From an uncultured Oscillospiraceae bacterium (GTDB lineage Bacteria; Bacillota; Clostridia; Oscillospirales; Oscillospiraceae): a DNA stretch of 30,342 nucleotides. The DNA lies in the NCBI GenBank assembly GCA_910588045.1, contig CAJUPS010000036.1, positions 1-30,342 of the forward strand. The letters are read 5' to 3'. Positions within the stretch are counted from its first letter, which is position 1; each line of letters starts with the position of its first letter. The notes under the pieces were generated by a model. The model made no database searches. It was given only the letters and a program-made list of their open reading frames with translations, and was not told where the DNA came from. Positions 14,641 to 22,634 of this stretch are shown in pieces. The position numbers and the translations under genes were made by a program.

Positions 14641-15636
14641 TCACCGGTCTTCCCGGAAGTAGGACAATCCTAAGCTGGCGGGGGGCTGCTTCTCCTTGTT
14701 GTTGCGCATACTGGAGACGATCAGCACGATCACCGTCACCACATAGGGCAAAATCTTATACAGCTGCGTGGGCACGAAGGGGAGCACCAGGCGCAGGTAC
14801 AAAATCATCAGCGCCCCGAACAGCACCGACCCCCATATGGCGTTCAGGGGCCGCCACATGCAGAAGATCACCAGCGCCACCGCCAGCCACCCCTCGCCGG
14901 AGAGGCCCTCGTGGTTCCACACGCACCCGGCGATGGTCATGATATACACCATGCCGCCGATGGCGGAGATGCCTCCCCCGATGACCGCCGCCAGGTAGCG
15001 ATACCGGGTGACGCTGATGCCCGCCGCGTCGGCGGTGGCCGGGGACTCGCCCACGGAGCGCAGGTACAGCCCGGACCGGGTTTTATTCAGATACCAGAAC
15101 ATCCCCACGGCCAGCAGCACGCCCAGGTAGAAGAAGGCGCTGTGTCCGAACAGCAGTCCGCCCACCACCGGCAGGCCCGAGAGGGCGGCGGGAAAGGGGG
15201 AGTTCTGGAAGAAGCCCGCCAGGCGGTTGCTGATGGAGATATAGCCGCCCTCACTGACCCGCATGTACTCGCCCACAAACTGGCCCACGCCGGTGCCGAA
15301 GATGGACAGAGCCAGGCCCGTCACGTTCTGGTTGGCCCGGAGGGTGATGGTGAGGAAGCTGAAGATCAGGGACGCCGCCGCCCCCGCCAGGAAGGCGCAC
15401 AGGATCCCGATGCCCACCGCCGCCAGGCCCGCGGCCCCGGCTCCCGCGGCCTTCTCGTAGTAGAACACGCCCCCAAGGCCGATGGCGCCGCCCATGAACA
15501 TGATGCCCTCCACGCCCAGGTTCAGGCTGCCGGATTTCTCCGTGAGCACCTCCCCCAGGGTGCCGAAGAGCAGGGGCGTACCGTAGGTCACGGCGGCAAT
15601 CAGCAGGGCCAGGAACGCCGTCAGAAAGCCGTTCAT
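14641..15636 (-). CDS. ABC transporter permease (BPL_transp_2, NupQ/YufQ-type)
   Basis: 331 residues, ATG at 15636 overlapping the other permease's TGA (ATGA), with AAGGAGGGGG just upstream. It has about eight to ten hydrophobic segments. The block GEVLTEKSGSLNLGVEGIMFMGG near the N-terminus is the hallmark of permeases working with BMP-type binding proteins, and the stretch GESPATADAAGISVTRYRY is the ATPase-coupling loop. It pairs with the neighbouring permease to form the membrane channel of an importer for nucleosides or similar compounds. It is the last gene before a terminator. The cytosolic tail ends NNKEKQPPASLGLSYFREDR. Confidence 0.92.
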   Translation of the reverse strand: MNGFLTAFLALLIAAVTYGTPLLFGTLGEVLTEKSGSLNLGVEGIMFMGGAIGLGGVFYYEKAAGAGAAGLAAVGIGILCAFLAGAAASLIFSFLTITLRANQNVTGLALSIFGTGVGQFVGEYMRVSEGGYISISNRLAGFFQNSPFPAALSGLPVVGGLLFGHSAFFYLGVLLAVGMFWYLNKTRSGLYLRSVGESPATADAAGISVTRYRYLAAVIGGGISAIGGMVYIMTIAGCVWNHEGLSGEGWLAVALVIFCMWRPLNAIWGSVLFGALMILYLRLVLPFVPTQLYKILPYVVTVIVLIVSSMRNNKEKQPPASLGLSYFREDR

Positions 15637-16718
15637 TTCGCCCCCTCCTTTCTCCTCCGGAAAATGAGCTGGAAGTTGATGAAGAACTCGCACCCCAGCA
15701 TACAGAACAGCAGGATGCCCGTGATGATGTCGGAGATGGAGGTGGGGACGGCCATACGGGTCTGTAAGGTCTCCGCCCCCTTCTCCAGCACCGCCAGCAG
15801 CATGGAGATGGCCACCATGGCAAAAGCGTTGAGCTGACTGAGCCAGGCCACCGTGATGGAGGTGAAGCCCACGCCTCCGGCCACGCCGTCGTAGAGGGTG
15901 TTGTTGGCCCCCGAGGCCACGATAAAGCCCACGATGCCGCTGATGGCCCCGGAGAGGAACATGGTGCGCATCATGATGTACCCCACGTTCATCCCGGCGT
16001 ACCGGGCGGTGTTGACGCTGTCGCCGATGACGGCGATCTCATAGCCCTGCTTGGTGTACTTCATATAGACGTGCATGAACACCACCAGCGCCAGCACGAT
16101 GATCCACCCGCAGTGGACCCCCAGCACCTTGGGCAGACAGGCCGCCCGGTCAAACTGGGGGATGATCTGGCTGCCCTTCCGGCCCTCCCAGGGCCCGCCC
16201 TGGAGCCAGCGCACCACGCCGATGATGATGTAGTTCATCATCAGGGTGAACAATGTCTCGTTGGTGTTCCACTTGGCCTTGAAGAAGGCGGGGATCAGCG
16301 CCCAGATGCCCCCCGCCAGGGCCCCCGCCAGTCCCATCACCAGCAGCAGCACCGGCGCGGGCAGGCGGCCCGCCCAGAACAGGGCGAAGTAGCTGGCCGC
16401 CACGGCCCCGGCGGTGATCTGCCCCTCCGCGCCGATGTTCCAGAAGCGCATCTTGAAGCAGGGCGCAATGGCCAGCGCACAGCCCAGCAGGGGGACGGCG
16501 ATCTTCACCGTCTGCCGGATGGCGGTCTTCTTCCCCAGGGCCCCGGAGAGGATGGTGCCGTAGGCGGTGAGGGGGTTGGCCCCCACCAGGCCCATCACCA
16601 GCGCCCCCAGCAGCAGGGCGACCACGATGGACCCCGCCCGGATGCACCAGACCTTCCAGCCCTCCATACCGTCCCGCTTGGCGAGGCGGAGGAAGGGCGT
16701 TTTCGTTTCATGGTTCAT
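15633..16718 (-). CDS. ABC transporter permease (BPL_transp_2, NupP/YufP-type)
   Basis: 361 residues from ATG at 16718, 9 nt after AAAGGA and 20 nt after the lipoprotein stop. Multiple membrane segments are clear. FWNIGAEGQITAGA and KWNTNETLFTLMMNYI are conserved in the first permease of BMP/nucleoside transporters, and YEIAVIGDSVNTARYAGMN is the ATPase-coupling loop. Open frame continues upstream to 17228 but lies inside the lipoprotein gene, so that part is not coding. It heterodimerises with the product of 14641-15636. Confidence 0.92.
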   Translation of the reverse strand: MNHETKTPFLRLAKRDGMEGWKVWCIRAGSIVVALLLGALVMGLVGANPLTAYGTILSGALGKKTAIRQTVKIAVPLLGCALAIAPCFKMRFWNIGAEGQITAGAVAASYFALFWAGRLPAPVLLLVMGLAGALAGGIWALIPAFFKAKWNTNETLFTLMMNYIIIGVVRWLQGGPWEGRKGSQIIPQFDRAACLPKVLGVHCGWIIVLALVVFMHVYMKYTKQGYEIAVIGDSVNTARYAGMNVGYIMMRTMFLSGAISGIVGFIVASGANNTLYDGVAGGVGFTSITVAWLSQLNAFAMVAISMLLAVLEKGAETLQTRMAVPTSISDIITGILLFCMLGCEFFINFQLIFRRRKEGAK

Positions 16719-16738
16719 ATACCACAGTCCTTTCCCCG

Positions 16739-19450
16739 TTACCGGTTCTCGTTGACGTACAGCTTCGCCCGGTTCTGGATGAGCTGCGCGGTCTCCTCCA
16801 GGGTCTTGTCCCCGGCGAAGTAGGGCTCCGCCTGTTCGGAGATGATGCTGAGGAGGTCGTCGTTTTCGCCCGTGATGTGGTCGATGGCATTGTAGAGCCG
16901 CCAGAATCGGTCCAACTGGGCGTCGTTGGGCGGCAGCAGGCAGGCCATCAGGATGATGTCCCCGGGATACCCCACGCCCAGGGCGAACTCCGAGTATTCC
17001 ACCGGCTTCCCATCCGGATCCAGATAGTTCTCCCCCGTCTCTACGTCGTGGAAGTATTCCGTCGCCAACTGCTGTTCCAGGGTCTCCCGGTTCATGGAGA
17101 ATCCGCTCTCCCACGGATACACATTGGGCTCGTCCGCGCGGACCGTATTGCCCTCCGGAAGCAACAGGGTCCGCAGGAAGGCCCACGCCCCCTCCTTCGC
17201 CCCACTCCCGGCGGAAATGGCCATGCATTCATAAATGGAAAAGCTGCTGCCCGCGCCGCTTGCCGACGGGAGGCCGGTATACGCGGCGTAAACACCGCCG
17301 TCCGCGCCGCCGATCACAGCGTCGGCGGCGATGGGCTCCCGCTCCGACTTTACAACCGGGTCCATGGCCGAGAGGATTGCGTTGCGCCCAAAGTTATAAT
17401 TCTCCTTCACATAGCGGGAGGGAGAAACCTCATAGCCGTAATCAGTGACATACGAGTAGAGGATGTCCGCATCCCACAGCCGCTGCTCATAGTCCGTCAG
17501 CCCGTCAGGACCGCTGAACAGCACGTCGTCCAGCACAAGGTCCTTCGGCTCCTGAAGCTTCCGCGTATAGAGGACCGGTCCCCCCTCCCAGGGGAACACA
17601 CGGCAAGGCTCCACCACGTCCGCGTCATGTCGGTAAATTCCCCTGTTTTCCTCGAACAGCGTCCATATCTCCAGGTCTGCGGAGTCCATTGCGCTCGTTG
17701 GCTCCTGACTGCTGCCAGCCATCCGCAGAAGGGATTGGAACTCTTCTCCGTCGAAGGAGCACTCGCCGGTCTCCCAGTCTACAAACTCGTCCAGACACAT
17801 ACTGGTCAGCTTGTACAGCTGAGACTTCCGGTCAACCCGGTTGAAATAGGGTTGGACAAGCCGCGTCCAATACAAGCCTCCCACATACAGGTCCGGCATC
17901 TGTCCCCCGAAGGCGTCCAGCATCTCCTCCATGGTCCAGCCGGTCCGGCCCTCCGCCACCGCCGCGCTGGTCACGGCGGTCTCGATGGCGAAGCCCGAGC
18001 AGATCCGGTACAGCTTCCCCTCCATCTCCATGCAGGAGAGCACGTGCTCCATCACCTTCTCCCGGCCCAGGTCCGGGTCTCCCTCGATCCAGGGCCACAG
18101 GTCCTCCAGCAGACCCTGCCGGGCCAGCCCCTCCAGGGGGAGGGTTTCGCCCAGGATGTCGGGGACCTGTCCGCTGGCAAACTCCGCGTACATCCGGGTG
18201 AGCGCGCCCTGATAGATAGTATCGTCCGTCTCTCCCCAGGACAGCATTCCCTCGGCGTAGTCCCGGATCTCGATCAGGTACTCCTTGTTCTCCCGGTTGA
18301 ACTTCTTGATCCGCTGGCTGACGATACCGTTCTGGCCGATCATGCCGTAGACCAGCTTCACCCGGCCGTCCTGGGGCGCCTCGTCCAGAGGCTCCAGCCG
18401 CAGCGCCTGGATATGGCCGCTGTAGCGGTCCATGCCGTTTTGCTGCACGGAGGTGAGGACCATGGCCCGGCTCTCCTCCAGCAGGGCGTAGCCCATCACG
18501 CTGCTGGGGTTCTCCAGCCGCACGTCGTTCCAGTTCAGCATCCGCCGGGGCAGCTCCTCCCCGGGGACCAGGCCGTACACCGTGTCATCGAGCGTATAGA
18601 AGACCTCACAGCCGCCGCTGCCGCTGCAAATCCCGCTCGCGCCGCTCTGCACCGCCCGGGCCGGGGCGCCCCAGTCCTTGGTCCCGGCGTCGATGGGGCG
18701 GACCTCCCGCTTCCCGCCGGGCAGCGCGGTCAGGGCCGCGACCCTCCCGTCGGGCAGCGCGGCCAGTGCGCTCTCTGCCCCGCCGGCAAACAGGTTGCCC
18801 GCCGGGCTCCCCTTGAGCGTAAAGAGGATCTGCCCCTGGCCGTCCAGGACCAGGACGCGCTTGCTGTCCGAGAGATAGATACGGCCCTCGCCGTCCGCCG
18901 CCACGCCGCTGAAGCTCATCAGCTTCAGCTCCTCCATGGCGGCGGTGACGTCCACGCAGGACAGCTCCGCCCCGGTGTCGGGGTCCAGCTGCCGCACCCG
19001 GAAGACGTCGCTGGTATCGGTCAGATACTGCTTCTTGTTCCCCGTCTCCGGGTCGAAATCCGGCGGGAGGTCGTAGGTAAAGACGTGGAACTGCTCCCAT
19101 ACCCAGATCTTCCCGTCTCCGCCCGGCACGGGCCCCACGTATCCTGCGGCGGGCTCCCCATCCAGGACCGCGGGCACATACTCCGGCAGGACCTCCGCCT
19201 TGCCGTCCAGGGAAGCGCGGCAGAGGACCGCCTCCTCGTCCGCCCCGGGAACCACCAAGAACCGGATGGAATCCCCGACGGTACAGCAGCCCGCCAGCTC
19301 CCCGGCCTCCACCGGCAGAGCAATCTCCTCCTGGAGATAGCCGGGCGCGGCCTGGAAGGCCAGCTTTACCGTCTCATCCTTCTTTTCACCACACCCCACC
19401 AGCGCCAGGAGCAACGCCAGCAGAGCCGCGCACAGAAATTTGTTTCGCAT
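16739..19450 (-). CDS. Large lipoprotein: apparent beta-propeller fused to family-1 solute-binding domain
   Basis: 903 residues, ATG at 19450 preceded by AGGAGGTG and only 3 nt after the ATPase stop. A lipobox LVGC puts the lipid anchor on Cys20. About residues 60-390 contain repeated beta-rich units with propeller-like phrases (DGKIWVWEQFHVFTYDL, SGVAADGEGRIYLSDSKR, SALAALPDGRVAALT). From about 395 a family-1 (sugar-type) solute-binding fold begins, with IVSQRIKKFNRENKEYLIEI, YAEFASGQVPDIL and later GGVYAAYTGLP. It would bind a ligand outside the membrane. Such proteins normally go with MalFG-type permeases, whereas the neighbours here are BMP-type, so it may be an accessory receptor or a second binding protein. 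The propeller assignment is by repeat pattern only. Confidence 0.8.
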   Translation of the reverse strand: MRNKFLCAALLALLLALVGCGEKKDETVKLAFQAAPGYLQEEIALPVEAGELAGCCTVGDSIRFLVVPGADEEAVLCRASLDGKAEVLPEYVPAVLDGEPAAGYVGPVPGGDGKIWVWEQFHVFTYDLPPDFDPETGNKKQYLTDTSDVFRVRQLDPDTGAELSCVDVTAAMEELKLMSFSGVAADGEGRIYLSDSKRVLVLDGQGQILFTLKGSPAGNLFAGGAESALAALPDGRVAALTALPGGKREVRPIDAGTKDWGAPARAVQSGASGICSGSGGCEVFYTLDDTVYGLVPGEELPRRMLNWNDVRLENPSSVMGYALLEESRAMVLTSVQQNGMDRYSGHIQALRLEPLDEAPQDGRVKLVYGMIGQNGIVSQRIKKFNRENKEYLIEIRDYAEGMLSWGETDDTIYQGALTRMYAEFASGQVPDILGETLPLEGLARQGLLEDLWPWIEGDPDLGREKVMEHVLSCMEMEGKLYRICSGFAIETAVTSAAVAEGRTGWTMEEMLDAFGGQMPDLYVGGLYWTRLVQPYFNRVDRKSQLYKLTSMCLDEFVDWETGECSFDGEEFQSLLRMAGSSQEPTSAMDSADLEIWTLFEENRGIYRHDADVVEPCRVFPWEGGPVLYTRKLQEPKDLVLDDVLFSGPDGLTDYEQRLWDADILYSYVTDYGYEVSPSRYVKENYNFGRNAILSAMDPVVKSEREPIAADAVIGGADGGVYAAYTGLPSASGAGSSFSIYECMAISAGSGAKEGAWAFLRTLLLPEGNTVRADEPNVYPWESGFSMNRETLEQQLATEYFHDVETGENYLDPDGKPVEYSEFALGVGYPGDIILMACLLPPNDAQLDRFWRLYNAIDHITGENDDLLSIISEQAEPYFAGDKTLEETAQLIQNRAKLYVNENR

Positions 19451-19453
19451 GGC

Positions 19454-20992
19454 TCACACCTCCTGTTCTCCCCCCAGCCGGGTCATCATGAGGCCGATCT
19501 CCTCCTTGGCGGCGGTCCGGCCGTCCACGACGCCGCTGACCCGTCCGCCGCAGAGCACCAGGATCCGGTCGCACAGCTCCAGCAGCACGTCCAGGTCCTC
19601 GCCCGCGTAGATCACCGCCGCACCCTTCATCTTCTGCTCGGTGAGCAGGTTGTAGATGGTATAGGAGGTGTTGATGTCCAATCCCCGCACCGCATAGGCG
19701 GTCATGAGCACCGACGGCGCGGTGGCGATCTCCCGGCCCACCAGCACCTTTTGTACGTTGCCGCCGGACATCCGGCGCACGGGGAACTCGGTGCCCGGCG
19801 TGACCACCTCCAGCTCCTTCCAGACTTTCAGGGCCAGCTCGTTGGGGTCCTTCCGGTTGACGAAGGCGGTTTTCCCCTTCCGCCAGGAGCGGAGCATCAT
19901 GTTCCCCGTCATGCCCATGCTCCCCGCCAGGCCCATGCCCAGCCGGTCCTCGGGGACGAAGGCCATGGCCACCCCGGCCCTCCGGATCTGCATGGGGGTC
20001 TTGCCCACCAGGGAGGTGGTCTCCCCGCCCTCGGGGGAGTAGAGGATGTCCCCCTCCGCTACGGGGTACAGGCCGGAGACGGCCTCCAACAGCTCCCGCT
20101 GGCCGGACCCGGCAATGCCCGCGATGCCCAGGATCTCGCCGCCCAGGGCGGTGAAGCTGACGCCGTCCAGCCGCTTGACGCCCTCGGCGTCCAGGCAGGT
20201 GAGATTCTTCACCTCCAGGCGCTTCACCGGGTTCTCATACCGGGGCCGGTCGATGTTCAGCGTGACCGCCCGGCCCACCATCATGTCGGTGAGGGCCTGG
20301 GGGTTGGTGTCCCGGGTGTTGACGGTGCCGATGTACTTGCCCTTGCGGAGCACGGCCACCTTGTCGGAGAGGGCCATGACCTCGTGGAGCTTGTGGGTGA
20401 TGATGACGATGGCCTTCCCGTCGTCCCGCATGGCCCGGAGGACGGCGAACAGCTTGTCCGTCTCCTGGGGGGTCAGCACGGCGGTGGGCTCGTCGAGAAT
20501 GAGGATGTCCGCGCCCCGGTAGAGGACCTTCAGGATTTCCAGGGTCTGCTTCTGGGAGACGGACATGTCGTAAATCTTCTGCTGGGGGTCCACGTCGAAG
20601 CCGTAGCGGTCGCAGATGGCCCTGACCTTTCCGGCGGCGGTCTTTGCGTCGCCCTTCTCCTCCAGGCCCAGCAGGATATTCTCCGTAGCGGTGAACACGT
20701 CCACCAGCTTGTAGTGTTGGTGGATCATGCCGATACCGTGGGCGTAGGCGTCCTTGGGGGAGCGGATGGAGACGGGCTGACCGTCGATGAGGATCTCCCC
20801 CTCGTCGGGGAAGTAGATGCCCGAGAGCATATTCATAAGGGTGGTCTTTCCGCTGCCGTTCTCCCCCAGGAGGGAGAGGATCTCCCCGCGGTTGAGGACC
20901 AGATCAATGCCGTCGTTGGCCACCACGTCCCCGAACCGTTTGGTGATCCCCCGCAGCTCAATGGCAGAAACAGTTTTTTCCAAGGCTGTCAT
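19454..20992 (-). CDS. Double-domain ABC ATPase of the nucleoside/sugar class
   Basis: 512 residues with two ATPase domains, as in NupO/YufO and RbsA. Domain 1 has Walker A GENGSGKTT (43-51), Walker B ILILDEPT (about 163-170) and an unusual signature, MSVSQKQ, where LSVGxxQ is usual. Domain 2 has a degenerate Walker A (GIAGSGQRE), signature RRMSGGNVQK and a Walker B-like VLMTAYAVRGLD lacking the acidic pair. It powers import with the two downstream permeases. The ATG at 20992 directly abuts its AAAGG, so the TTG four codons in (EKTVSAIEL) is a possible true start. A terminator-containing spacer separates it from the BMP gene. Confidence 0.92.
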   Translation of the reverse strand: MTALEKTVSAIELRGITKRFGDVVANDGIDLVLNRGEILSLLGENGSGKTTLMNMLSGIYFPDEGEILIDGQPVSIRSPKDAYAHGIGMIHQHYKLVDVFTATENILLGLEEKGDAKTAAGKVRAICDRYGFDVDPQQKIYDMSVSQKQTLEILKVLYRGADILILDEPTAVLTPQETDKLFAVLRAMRDDGKAIVIITHKLHEVMALSDKVAVLRKGKYIGTVNTRDTNPQALTDMMVGRAVTLNIDRPRYENPVKRLEVKNLTCLDAEGVKRLDGVSFTALGGEILGIAGIAGSGQRELLEAVSGLYPVAEGDILYSPEGGETTSLVGKTPMQIRRAGVAMAFVPEDRLGMGLAGSMGMTGNMMLRSWRKGKTAFVNRKDPNELALKVWKELEVVTPGTEFPVRRMSGGNVQKVLVGREIATAPSVLMTAYAVRGLDINTSYTIYNLLTEQKMKGAAVIYAGEDLDVLLELCDRILVLCGGRVSGVVDGRTAAKEEIGLMMTRLGGEQEV

Positions 20993-21007
20993 CCTTTCTT
21001 TTCCCCA

Positions 21008-21212
21008 CCGCCAGAAGACGGCGGGCCGTATAAAGCCCTCCGCAGGAGTTTCGCGCCCGCAGGCGCGAAATAAAATTCAATCGTTTTTCCCGCGGCGTGT
21101 ACGTGGGAAAAACACTTTGCGCGGAGCGAGCGTCGAATTGTCCGCTGTAAGCGGACAACCGAGGCGCAGAGCATAGCGAATCCCCTCTCAAAAAGATGCG
21201 AAGCATCTTTTT
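21008..21212. repeat. Cluster of five consecutive hairpins
   Basis: Five inverted repeats follow one another: CCGCC/GGCGG (21008-21024), TTTCGCGCC/GGCGCGAAA (21049-21070), GTTTTTCCCGCG/CGTGGGAAAAAC (21083-21113, one G-T), TTGTCCGCT/AGCGGACAA (21138-21158) and AAAAAGATGC/GCATCTTTTT (21190-21212). No ORF or ribosome site is convincing. Between an ABC binding-protein gene and its ATPase this could set mRNA stability, or it may be a dispersed intergenic repeat. Confidence 0.65.
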
Positions 21213-21222
21213 TGAATAATCC

Positions 21223-21250
21223 AAAAGGGGCCGCGTGCGCGGCCCCTTTT
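21223..21250 (-). terminator. Terminator between BMP gene and ATPase gene
   Basis: AAAAGGGGCCGC and its complement form a perfect 12-bp stem with a 4-nt loop, ending in TTTT on either strand, 14 nt after the BMP stop. Partial termination here would make the binding protein in excess over the membrane components, as is common in ABC operons. Confidence 0.85.
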
Positions 21251-21264
21251 GTTCGGGCGAAGGA

Positions 21265-22503
21265 TCAGCCCCAGGCCTCGTTCAGCCACTCGATGCCGTC
21301 AACGCGGAGCTGGAAGTAAGGCGCGGACTGGAAGTGGGACTCGTGGAACGCGCCGTCAAAGACGGCCTCCTCGGAGTCGGGGGTAAAGTCGCCGTCGGTA
21401 TCCAGCGCAAAGGCGTTGGTCAGCGGCGCACCGCCGATGGTGAAGGTGCTGGTGTCAAACACCTGGAGCTTGCCGGAGCGGATCTGCTCCTCCACCTCCT
21501 TCAGCTTGTCTGCGGTGCCCTTGGCGGCGATCTTCTCATTCAGATCCGTCATGACCACGGCGCCCTGGTCCATACCGTGGCACCAGTCCTGATCGAAGCT
21601 CTGGCCGTTGGCCACGGCCTCGATGATGTAGCTGAAGTACACCGACCAGTCGATGCGGGTGCCGATCAGGGAGGCGTCCGGGGCCACGGAGATCATGTCG
21701 TTGTTATAGCCGGTGTGGAACGCGCCCTTGGACTGGGCGGTGGTAGCGGGGGTGGTGTTGTCGGAGTGCTGGGAGATCATCACGCAGCCCGCGTCGCACA
21801 GGGAGGAGGCGGCGTTGGCCTCCTCGGTGGCGTCGGACCAGGATCCCACGAACTGGACCTTCATGGTCACGCTGGGGCACACGCTCTTAGCGCCCAGATA
21901 GTAGCTGGTGAAGCCGGAGATGACCTCCGCGAAGGAGAACGCGCCCACGTAGCCGATGACGGCCTGGTCGGCGGTGATCGTCCCGTCGTCAATCATCTCC
22001 TGGAGCTTCATACCGGCCACCACACCGGCCAGGTAGCGGCCCTCGTAGATGTTGGCGAAGGCGTTGTGGGTGTTGTCCAGGCCGTCGTTCCAGGACGCCT
22101 GGTTGGTGCAGGCCACGAACTCGATGTCGGGGTAGTCCGGGGCCACCTTCAGCATGTAGGGTTCAAAGCCGAAGGAGTTGTTGATGATCAGCTGGCAGCC
22201 CTCCTCCGCCAGCTCGGTGTTGGCGTCCTCGCAGCCGGAGTCCTCGCCGATGTTCCACTTGACGGACCACTCCACGTTGATGCCCTTGGCCTTCAGGGCC
22301 TCGGTGGCCGCATCCTTGCCGCGAATGAAGTTGTAGGTGTAGCCCTGGTCGTTCTCATCGCCGATGCAGATCAGGCCCACCTTCACCGTCTTAGCCCCCG
22401 AGGAATCGGGCGCGCTGCCGGGCTTGTCGCCGCCGCCTCCGCAGGCGGTCAGGGCCAGCACCATCGTCAGTGCCAGCAGCAGAGCCAGTAACTTCTTTTT
22501 CAT
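21265..22503 (-). CDS. BMP-family basic membrane lipoprotein (ABC substrate-binding protein)
   Basis: 412 residues; ATG at 22503 with AGGAGG 7 nt upstream. Signal peptide ends in lipobox LTAC with Cys21, followed by a GGGGDKPGS linker. KTVKVGLICIGDENDQGYTYNFIRG, GCQLIINNSFGFEPYMLKVAPDYP and YEGRYLAGVVAGM are the Bmp (PnrA/TmpC-like) family blocks. Family members bind purine nucleosides or related ligands and feed BPL_transp_2 permeases, which are encoded downstream. It is the first gene of the transporter operon and has its own good promoter. The ligand may differ from nucleosides given the adjacent catabolic genes. Confidence 0.92.
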   Translation of the reverse strand: MKKKLLALLLALTMVLALTACGGGGDKPGSAPDSSGAKTVKVGLICIGDENDQGYTYNFIRGKDAATEALKAKGINVEWSVKWNIGEDSGCEDANTELAEEGCQLIINNSFGFEPYMLKVAPDYPDIEFVACTNQASWNDGLDNTHNAFANIYEGRYLAGVVAGMKLQEMIDDGTITADQAVIGYVGAFSFAEVISGFTSYYLGAKSVCPSVTMKVQFVGSWSDATEEANAASSLCDAGCVMISQHSDNTTPATTAQSKGAFHTGYNNDMISVAPDASLIGTRIDWSVYFSYIIEAVANGQSFDQDWCHGMDQGAVVMTDLNEKIAAKGTADKLKEVEEQIRSGKLQVFDTSTFTIGGAPLTNAFALDTDGDFTPDSEEAVFDGAFHESHFQSAPYFQLRVDGIEWLNEAWG

Positions 22504-22554
22504 GTCTCTTCCTCCTTTTCATTTGTCCAAAGCATCTGGTATCTTCCAACTACT

Positions 22555-22584
22555 ATTATACAACACAACACCGGGAAATTTCAA
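22555..22584 (-). promoter_or_regulatory. Sigma-A-type promoter of the BMP transporter operon
   Basis: TTGAAA (22579-22584), an 18-nt spacer and a perfect TATAAT (22555-22560) lie on the minus strand 51 nt before the BMP start. No copy of the 14511-14528 palindrome is present nearby, so the two operons need not share a repressor. Confidence 0.72.
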
Positions 22585-22634
22585 CCAAAAAATCCATTTA
22601 TTCCGGTAAATTTTTCACCACTTCCAACAACAGC

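Noticed and set aside
16877..21073. Very long plus-strand open frame opposite the lipoprotein and ATPase genes
   Set aside because: High-GC codon bias of the real minus-strand genes leaves the antisense frame open; the product is low-complexity and matches no family.
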